Source: Cryptomeria japonica (Eukaryota; Streptophyta; Pinopsida; Cupressales; Cupressaceae). Taken from it: a DNA stretch of 64,000 bases. Below are positions 56,317 through 64,000 of the stretch, piece after piece. The position numbers and the translations under genes were made by a program. The DNA lies in the NCBI RefSeq assembly GCF_030272615.1, contig NC_081406.1, forward strand, positions 469,950,400-470,014,399, in the 5' to 3' direction. Position 1 is the first letter of the stretch; every line of letters begins with the position of its first letter. The notes beneath the pieces are model-generated. The model had not been told where the DNA came from and did no database searches. It saw only the letters and a list, made by a program, of their open reading frames with translations.

Positions 56317-58519
56317 TCTTGTCCCTTTTGTATTTAACATTTTTGTTACAGAACTTGTGTTTTGAAGTTGGAGATCTGACGTTTTTGACAACATTTTGAT
56401 ATTCCTGTGTCTGTGCACTTTCGGATTGCGTTTTTGATTTTCTGGCGCGTCTGCGACATTTGGAATCGCGTCTGTGTTATTGGCAGTATTTTATTTTGCA
56501 GGTTCCGAGAAAGAGCGTTTGTGTTATTAAGTTGTGTCTGTGGTGTTTTTAGCCACGTCTATGTCCAAAAGTCGCGTCTGCATTCTGTAGCCACGTCTGT
56601 GTCTCACAGAACCGCGTCTGCATCACGAAGTCGCGTCTGTGTTCACCAGTTTCAAATTTTGGGTTTTATTGATTCAGTTTTGGATTTTGCATTTAGGGTT
56701 TCAGATCTGGTTTATTTGGAGCTAACATTTTTAGATCTAGCTAATGAAATTGGTGCAGCTTGTCTCGAAAGCAAAATCGTTTGATTGAAGGCCCCTATTT
56801 TCACAAAGTCTTTTGGATTTAAAATTTACCTAACTTGTGTGCTTGCAGGAAGGGGTGATTATTTGAAACAATCCAAACTACTAATAAATCTTTGTTGCAG
56901 GTCCTTGGCAAGGGTTTTTGGATTTTTATTGTGTGCTTTGTTTTCATAGACTAGCAAACACTTCAATTGGTGCACTAAAATTGAATCATTGTCTTTTGTG
57001 TCTTGAGCAATAGGCTTTTTTTGTTTAATCTTTAGAGGGCCTATCTTCCCATGTGGTCATTAGGACTACTAGTGAGAAGAGAATGACCCAAGTGGTAGCA
57101 AAAGAAAAGCCATCTTCTTCCAAACCACTATAAATAACTGTATTCATGGTGAAAACTATGAATAACGTGTGCTGATTAGTTCATATCGACACTATGTCTC
57201 CCAATAAACCTGTTTGATCAAATTTATTTGATCAGTTGTAGGGCATAACCCCTACCGGCTGGGAGCCTTCTGTATTTACAGAGCTGAAAGTGCCGCATGT
57301 ATGGCCACACGAGCGAATGCCCTTACTAGCACCTTTTTGTTTTAGAAGCCAAAATCCTTCTAGTTGTTGGGGCAGGAGGTCAGACCTCTGGTAGTGGCCC
57401 ACACACATATGGTTCTTAGTAGAGATACAAAGTTCACCACGGGGAGTTTTCGTGGGGACTGATGCTTGGCTGACCTAAGAAGTGAGTGCCGAGGGTGGAG
57501 CCAGTGAGGTCAAGCATCTAAGTATCCGCTCTGAATAGCGTATCCTTAGGGGTAAAACCCCATGTGGGATCAACAACTATTGTCTTGGCCAGCCATAAGA
57601 ATTGTGCTTGACTTATTTTAAACATTCAAACCATTCAAGACCAAACAGCAAAACATTCTGTCTTTTGTGTCTTCAAGTGTATGCAAAACATTTTTTACAT
57701 CAAACAACACACTTTTTATTGGATTCATTTTGAGTCTAAACACTTGCAAACATTGAGTCCTCTTGTCATGAAAAATAGTCAAACATTCAGATTTGGTCAT
57801 AACAAAATGACTTCACATATTGGAAAAGATTGCACAAATTTTGCAGAAATGCGTCTGTGTCTGACATAATAGCGTCTGTGTTGTATAACCGCATCTATGA
57901 AGGGCAGAAACGCGTCTGTGTTTACAGAATCAACATTACATTTTGCAAAAAAATCTCAGAGGTGCGTCTGTGTTGAACAGAGCCACGTTTGTGTCAGGAA
58001 ACCGCGTTTGTGAAGTATACAGGCGCGTCTGTGTTTAGAATTGAAAAATTGTTACAGTCCAGCAAACAAACACAGTCAGTTTGGAATTCTTGAGCTTCCT
58101 AGGTCATTTCTCCAGGGTTTCATCTAGCATTCAACCTGTCTTTAGGTCTCACAAAGTCCATCATTGCTTCACATCTCACTTTACATTCACAATTGTCTAA
58201 ACTTGAGTCAAAAGGTCACTTGCTTGTCCTCATCATACTTTGTCAACACACTACATACAACAACACTTTGCTAAGTGGTCCCTCATCAAGGTTTCTTACC
58301 TTTGGGTCTCATTTGGTCTTACTTAGAGCCAAGGTTAACTTACCTCATCAAGAGAAACTATCCTCTCTTTGGAAGTCACACCTACTCTACTACATACATA
58401 CTTGGTCGTACACTTTGGACATTGCAAGTACACCTCAGATTCATTTACATTCCATTCTTGGTCTTCTGTACTTTTTCCATTTTCATCTAGTTTCACACAT
58501 CTTGGTCAATACCTAGTTC
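56317..58519 (+). other. Leader of element E with two GCGTCTGTG clusters
   Basis: About eight or nine GCGTCTGTG-type words at 56445-56645 and about eight at 57850-58036 flank a block (57010-57600) with AGAGGGCCTATC, TCTGTATTTACAGA and AGCCAGTGAGGTCAAGC. Layout and spacing match the leaders of C and D although the motif differs. The frames 56407-56784 and 58193-58516 lie in it and look non-coding. Confidence 0.7.
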
Positions 58520-60490
58520 ATGGTTGAAACCCGTCTTCAAAAATCTAGGAGAGAAACTAAAGAGGCTCAAGAGTCTGCAAACATGAGTTCTTATGAGTAT
58601 GATAATGATATCTTTTTCAATTCCGATCATACTACATTACCTGACATGGATGCCTATAGAAACATTCCAAATGTTGAGAACATGGACACTACAAACAACA
58701 ATGCTGCACACAATGACAATATGGACAACTTTTCCATACATTCAGCAGATGTGGAAGAATCCATTATGAATCCCCATTTCAATCAATTGGTTGAGGAAAT
58801 AATGAGGAGGGATAGACAATACTTCTTACAAATGATGGCACAAAGTGGAGCCAAGATACCTCATGATTTTGACATGTCTCAAATAATGGAAAATCGACCT
58901 TTGCAACAACCTCACTCTAACATGGATCAAAGAAGGCCTAATAGTGGAGGCAATAGAGGACCACATATGGTACCTGAATCACCATCATCTTTGTTTCAAA
59001 AACCAGAGGTCCCATACACACATGGTCAACCATATGATACTCACCTTCGCAGACCATTATGGAAGTCTTATGCAGATAGATATGCTCAATCACATACCAA
59101 TGCTAAGGATCAACCACCAAAGCAATTGGATATTCAAAGGCCTGCTCAAAATTTGGACACAAGGAAACCCCGTGTCAAATTTGGGGGCAACACATTAGAT
59201 CATGACATGCCTGTAGAGTATGGTATACATGAACAAAATAGATATGGCATTCCTCAACATGAATCTATACCAAGTGGTCCATATACGCAACATCCCTATA
59301 GACCTCCTCCATATGAACATGTGTATGATCAATATCATCCATATATGCAACATGCTCCTCCTCCAATTGGTGCCTCAAGCATGGGGTATGGTCAGAGAAG
59401 TCGATCTCCACCTAAGAGCAATTTGGAGCAACAAATCAGAGACTTACAAAAGAAAATGGAGGACATAAATACACCAAAGCCAACATACACAATGAGAGAC
59501 ATATGTCCCTATCCATTTGACAAAAGCATTCCAATGCCTCCATTTCCTACACACTTTGTGACGCCTAAGTTTGATAAGTATAGAGGAAAAGGGGATCCTA
59601 AGGCACACATAAGATAGTTTTTCACAGCTTGCATTGAGGTAGCAGCAGAAGAGACATATTTGATGAGATTATTCCCACAAAGCCTAGGTGATCAAGCTAT
59701 GGAATGGTTCTCCCAACTTCCACCTAGTATTAAGTCATGGGGTGATCTAGCAGAGGCATTTATTCAACATTTCTCATACAACATAGAGACAAACATATCA
59801 GTCACTACTTTGTGCAACACCAAGTAAAGGGATGGAGAATCTTTTTCATCATTTTTACAAAGATGGAGAAATCTAGCCAACAGGTGCTCTTGTGAAATTC
59901 CACAAAAACAAATGGTAGAAATATTCACCCAGAATGTTAACAAAGAGATTGGTTATGACTTAAGGAAAGCTTGTTTGTCCACCTTCAAGGACGTTATTGA
60001 AAAAGGCTTAGTGATAGAAAAGGTCCTAATTGAACAAGGAGTCATTAAGATATTCAAGGAAAACAAAGATGACTTTAAGGGAAAAGACAAACCGAGATTT
60101 TGGAACAAAAACAAGAACATAGTCAATGATGGTGTTGTTGACACCAACACAGTGAGACCCAAATTCATCTTTTCGGGATCAAGTTCTACAAATAATCAAG
60201 TTAATACTCAAACAACTTCCAGATCACGAAGGAAGTATACTCCATTGGGAGAACCACTTGAGTCAGTTTTCAAAAAGCTAGTGGCAAACAAGGTAATAAC
60301 AGTTCCAGATTTTCCTCCATATGAACCAAAGGTCAAACCAAATTGGTGGAATGATGATGAGTATTGTGAATTTCATAAGAGCAAGGGTCATAAGATAGGA
60401 AATTGTCATCGACTGAAGAACATCATACAAGATCTCATTGATAGGGGTGACATTGAGATTGAAGGGCACTCATCCAATCAAGAACATGAG
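58520..60490 (+). pseudogene. gag: Gag of element E
   Basis: It starts at MVETRLQKSRRETKEAQ. A polar N-terminus of about 300 residues rich in His, Pro, Asn and Tyr leads to DICPYPFDKSIPMPPFP, then the retrotransposon capsid core (FDKYRGKGDPKAHIR, stop at 59615-59617, FFTACIEVAAEETYLMRLF, AMEWFSQLPP, SWGDLAEAF, stop at 59825-59827, FLQRWRNLANR). A C/H finger YCEFHKSKGHKIGNCHRLK lies near 60361-60420. Both stops are in frame and consistent with CAG-to-TAG and CAA-to-TAA. Gag would form the particle; with the stops only fragments could be made. Confidence 0.88.
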
Positions 60491-61500
60491 ATGTTTAAGG
60501 AACCATTCCCAAAACATGACAAGGGAAAAGCTAAAGCCATAGATGACCAAACCAACTATACCAGAGCAACCTACAACTATGATTCAACTATCAATCACAT
60601 CTCGATGGACAATTATGTCTCTATCATTATCATCAAGGACAAAATGTCTGAGAATTCTACCAGGAGACCCAGGATTGTCTTAAAAGGTGTTGGATCTTCT
60701 TCCGAACCTACCTCTGAATGTAATGTCACAACCCGCCGAGGTAAATTTACTTTGCAAGGTGCTCCAGCCAAGAACACCACTTCCTCATCAACCAAACTTG
60801 AGTATGACCTTGTAGAACAGTTAGGGAAGACACCTGCGCTCATCTCCATCCTTGAGCTATTATGCATATCCCCCACTCATAAAGCGATTCTTGACAAAAT
60901 CTTGAGAGACACTGCCATTCCTATTGATTTGAACGTGGACCAGTTTCAAGCCATGGTGGGATACCTTTCCATTCCACATTCACTTACATTCACAGAAGCT
61001 GATGACGCCTCCGTAAGTCAGCCACATAATGCACCACTACATGTTGAAGCCTTCATACACAAACATCGAATAAAACAAGTCCTGATAGATGGAGGAGTTG
61101 GTCTAAACATTTGTACATTGAGCACAATTAAACAATTGGGATATTCTGATAAAGTTGTGAATTTTACAAATCAAATCACCATCAAGGCATATGATGATGA
61201 AGAACATTCGTCCAAGGGCACAGTCACCTTACCTCTCAGAGTTGGGCCAGTTACAAAGGATGTGGTTTGTCAAGTCTTGGATCTAGATCTCACTTATAAC
61301 ATATTGCTAGGACATCCTTGGATTCATGAAATGAGGGTGGTCCCATCTACATACCATCAATGCATTAAGTTTCCTCACAATGGAGTGGAAGTAATAGTTA
61401 ACGGTGATCCTAATCCATTCATATACTGCAATAACCTAAGATCAAAGACTGAGACCATCATTCCTAGTAATCATGAAGTTGTTCCTTCCTCGGCATACAT
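60491..61500 (+). CDS. Aspartic protease region of element E
   Basis: Part of a 971-codon open stretch that begins inside gag and ends at 62827. After LVEQLGKTPALISILELL comes the retropepsin-like domain: LHVEAFIH, VLIDGGVGLNICTLS (active Asp GAT 61088-61090), ITIKAYDDEEHSSKGTV and CQVLDLDLTYNILLGHPWIHE. The active site reads D-G-G where many retropepsins have D-[ST]-G; C and D share this. No stop interrupts it, so this domain is intact. It would mature the polyprotein. Confidence 0.87.
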
Positions 61501-62827
61501 TGATCCTGAGTCATTAAAACCTTCGACATCAAAACAAGGTGAGCTTAAAGGCAAGTTTCAAGACAAAGGCATAGGGGAATACACTTTAAATCAGACCATG
61601 TACTTACGACAAGTCATAAGTTCCCCAAAAGAATATGGAAGACCACATCCTAACAAGCAAGTAACCATCATGATACTCAAATGGGACCCTACTACCTTTC
61701 AAAGATGGGGCGAACTAGAAGAGGAAGATCTATACAAAATGCTTTACAAAGACATTGAAGATGACACACAAGATCACATCAGTCTACCATGTGAGAAATA
61801 TGGCAAAGGCTTCAAAATTCTACAAAAATTTGGGTATGATGGAAAAAGCCCTCTTGGGTTACGAAAGGAAGGCATCATTGAACCTTTACAACCTGAATTG
61901 ACTTTCAAAAAGGAACGCTTGAAAGGACTTGGTTTCTTAACTTCCAAGGTCCACACCCAAAGGATAGAAGAAGCCTTACAAATCAAAGCTGCCAAAATTC
62001 AACAAGAGGATCGTTCTTCCACAGACTCCAATGAATGGGAATGGGGCTCAGATAAATCCTCCAGTGACTACGAGCTCACTGAGACATTTAGAGAGCCAGA
62101 TGAACCCACAGAAGAAGAGGAATTTTATAAAAGATTCAAAGTTGGTCAAAAAATAACTCATGAGGATTCCACACAGTCCTTGTCTCAAGGTTCTAGGTTG
62201 AAATCACATAGGATGAGAACACCTATCCCAGAATGCACTACTAGTGATGACAATTTGGATTCGCTCACGATCCAGACTGATGAGGAGAGTGCCATCGATG
62301 ACTTTGATAATTACCTTGATATACCCGAATATAACTGCATCTTCACTCTTAGCCCCGCTAACTTCGAAGACATTAAAGGCCTTCCCCTTGTTCACCACCA
62401 ACTCATTGATTGGGATCATGAAGGACCTGCACAGTTTGACACATTCCAAAATGATGAAGCTTTTATTGATTATCTGGGCATACAAGATGATATTCCTCCT
62501 GGGGACCATAAAGTGGGATACACTATAGAACTCAATAGCGTGGCATATTTTGGTGAGGGTGTCGGACCTTCCAGTCGCAAAAATGTGAAAATAAGAACAA
62601 ACCAAGGGTCTTATGGTAAAAACCACACTGTGGCGCTGTCTGACCCCAAAAAAGTAAAAAGAAAGGACGTATCTGAGGGCGAAAACCTCTCTGAGGCACC
62701 CGAAGATGGAAGGCTCGACATTCTCCCAGCATCATATGAGGAAAAGTCATCCATGTTGGTAGAGGAGACTATCAAAACAAACATTGGTACAGAAGAGGTT
62801 TCACACAACATATTCCTAGCTCAATAG
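61501..62827 (+). CDS. Linker of element E with a G-patch-like segment
   Basis: In frame after the protease. About 61795-61944 reads KYGKGFKILQKFGYDGKSPL, then GLRKEGIIEPLQP and, further on, LKGLGF; this fits the G-patch pattern (G..IL.K.GY..G..LG....GI..P). After it come acidic, Ser/Asp/Glu-rich residues (62020-62760) like the linker in element C. It ends at TAG 62825-62827, directly followed in frame by reverse transcriptase, so it is one polyprotein. G-patch segments next to proteases are known in some retroviruses and bind nucleic acid; the role here is inference. Confidence 0.7.
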
Positions 62828-64000
62828 TTGATAGAGTTAGAAAGGTCAAAATTCATAAGTTTCTTCAAAGAACGACAAATCAACTTTGCCTGGTCATACG
62901 CTGATATGCCTGGATTAGATCCGGATTTAGTAATGCATCATTTGACAGTTAAACCGGGGGCAAAACCAGTGAAACAGAAATTAAGAAAAATGCATCTACA
63001 GGTGGCATTACTCGTCAAAGCAGAACTTGAGAAATTATTGGATGTTAGATTCATACGCCCAATTGATTATCTTGAATGGATCTCCAACTTGGTGCCTATC
63101 AGTAAACCAGATAGTAGCATCAAAATTTGTACAGATTTCAGAGACATCAACAAAGCTTGTCCAATGGATGACTTCCCATTACCAAATATTGACTTGATTG
63201 TTGATCTCACAATAGGTCATGAAATGTTATCATTAACGGATGGATTCTCTAGTTATAATCAAATAAGGATCGCACCCAAGGAGCAACACAAAACATCATT
63301 CACTTGTCCTTGGGGAACTTTCTGCTGGAATGTCATGCCCTTCGGGCAAAAAAATGCAGGTGCTACATATCAAAGAGCCATGACTACTATCTTTCATGAT
63401 CTCATGCACGTAACAGTGGAAGATTATGTCGATGACCTCTTGGGCAAATCAATAGACAAAAATACACATTTGGACATACTTTCAGTTGTCTTTGATTGGT
63501 TGGAAAAATACAAAGTAAGATTAAACCCCAAGAAATGTGTCTTTGGAGTAACCTCCGGAAAGCTCTTAGGATTCATTGTATCCAAAAGAGGAATCGAAGC
63601 TGATCCAACAAAAGTCAAAGCTATCTTGGAGATGCAACCACCAAGAAATATTAGTCAACTTCGGTCTTTACAAGGCAGACTCCAGTCCATATGAAGATTC
63701 ATAGCACAACGTGCAGATAAGTGTAATCCTTTTTAGCACCTGCTACATAAAAACATCAAATTCAAATGGGATGATAACTGTCAATAGGCTTTCCAGACAC
63801 TCAAAGATTATCTTCTAAATCCGCCAGTTCTGATGCCACTAGTTCCAGATCAACCTCTGTTACTATACATATCAGCTACTCCAACAACACTAGGGGCACT
63901 CTTAGCACAACAAATTGCGGAGGGAAAGGAAAAAGCAGTGTACTATATCAGTCGCACATTGGTGGGATATGAGCTAAACTACACACCAATTGAGCATGCA
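62828..64000 (+). pseudogene. Reverse transcriptase and RNase H start of element E
   Basis: It follows the linker in frame. Motifs in order: INFAWSYADMPGLDPDLV, LVPISKPDSSIKICTDFRDIN, LSLTDGFSSYNQIRIAP, FCWNVMPFGQKNAGATYQR, EDYVDDLL (YVDD at 63425-63436), LNPKKCVFGV and LGFIVSKRGIEADPTK. Both YVDD Asp residues and the Asp of LTDGF are kept. Stops stand at 63692-63694 (TGA), 63734-63736 and 63785-63787 (TAG), all in frame. The RNase H start follows (LLLYISATPTTLGALLAQ, VYYISRTLVGYELNY) and runs off the end. The family enzyme makes element DNA; this copy is broken. Confidence 0.92.

Larger units (their letters stand above)
55534..64000 (+). mobile_element. Gypsy (Tat-like) element E, truncated by the window end
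   Basis: 5' LTR, primer-binding site, leader with GCGTCTGTG clusters, then gag, protease, linker with a G-patch-like segment, and reverse transcriptase, running off the window inside RNase H. All coding parts from 58520 to the end share one frame with six stops and no shift, so this is the best-kept Gypsy element here and the youngest of the LINE-D-E nest. Its target duplication (ccta c before the LTR) cannot be checked. Confidence 0.9.

Noticed and set aside
56407-56784. 125-codon frame in the leader of element E
   Set aside because: Its length comes from the GCGTCTGTG words lacking stops in that phase; it lies upstream of gag and has no counterpart in C or D.

Overview
The window reads as nuclear DNA of a large-genome seed plant, built almost wholly from retrotransposons and other transposable elements in nested, decayed layers. 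I infer a plant from the Ty1/Copia elements primed by initiator tRNA, the Tat-like Ty3/Gypsy elements with an archaeal-type RNase H, the L1 LINE with plant-type ORF1 domains, and the A+T-rich non-coding DNA. The low gene content and old LTR pairs (about nine bases in ten alike, by eye) would suit a gymnosperm such as a conifer, but that is a guess. I found no intact host gene, no tRNA or rRNA gene, no bacterial-style operon and no CRISPR array.

Layout. 1-6026: 3' part of Copia element A, with a decayed accessory ORF between pol and the 3' LTR; a foreign LTR pair (791-2331) interrupts that ORF. 6027-9650: tail of a worn Gypsy element (polypurine tract, then LTR). 10125-20490: an LTR of family F split near its start by the complete Copia element B (10153-17462, target duplication agagg) and again by a LINE tail (about 17560-18210). 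20500-23600: a fold-back region with long inverted arms and TTTCAATG-rich tandem DNA. 24132-26687, minus strand: decayed pogo/CENP-B-type transposase. 26790-29990: unassigned DNA with a 20-bp-arm palindrome and CA/CT/GT microsatellites. 29993-37442: Gypsy element C, with both LTRs and target duplication atgtg, but lacking reverse transcriptase and integrase core. 37760-39298: remnant of a possible two-exon gene. 39300-46960: old LTR remnants, an (AT)n tract and a second family F LTR copy. 46993-49554: an L1 LINE (ORF1 and ORF2 endonuclease), cut by Gypsy element D (49555-55533), itself cut by Gypsy element E (55534 to window end).

How the parts relate. C, D and E share one plan: LTR, primer-binding site, leader of about 2 kb, then gag, protease, an acidic linker (in E holding a G-patch-like segment), and pol. 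The leaders have an odd build: two clusters of a short degenerate motif flank a conserved block. C and D use TCGTACGAG; E uses GCGTCTGTG at the same positions. E keeps one reading frame from gag into pol with six in-frame stops, each explicable as one C-to-T change, which suggests decay by deamination of methylated cytosine. C also keeps one frame across large internal deletions, so it looks like a non-autonomous derivative.
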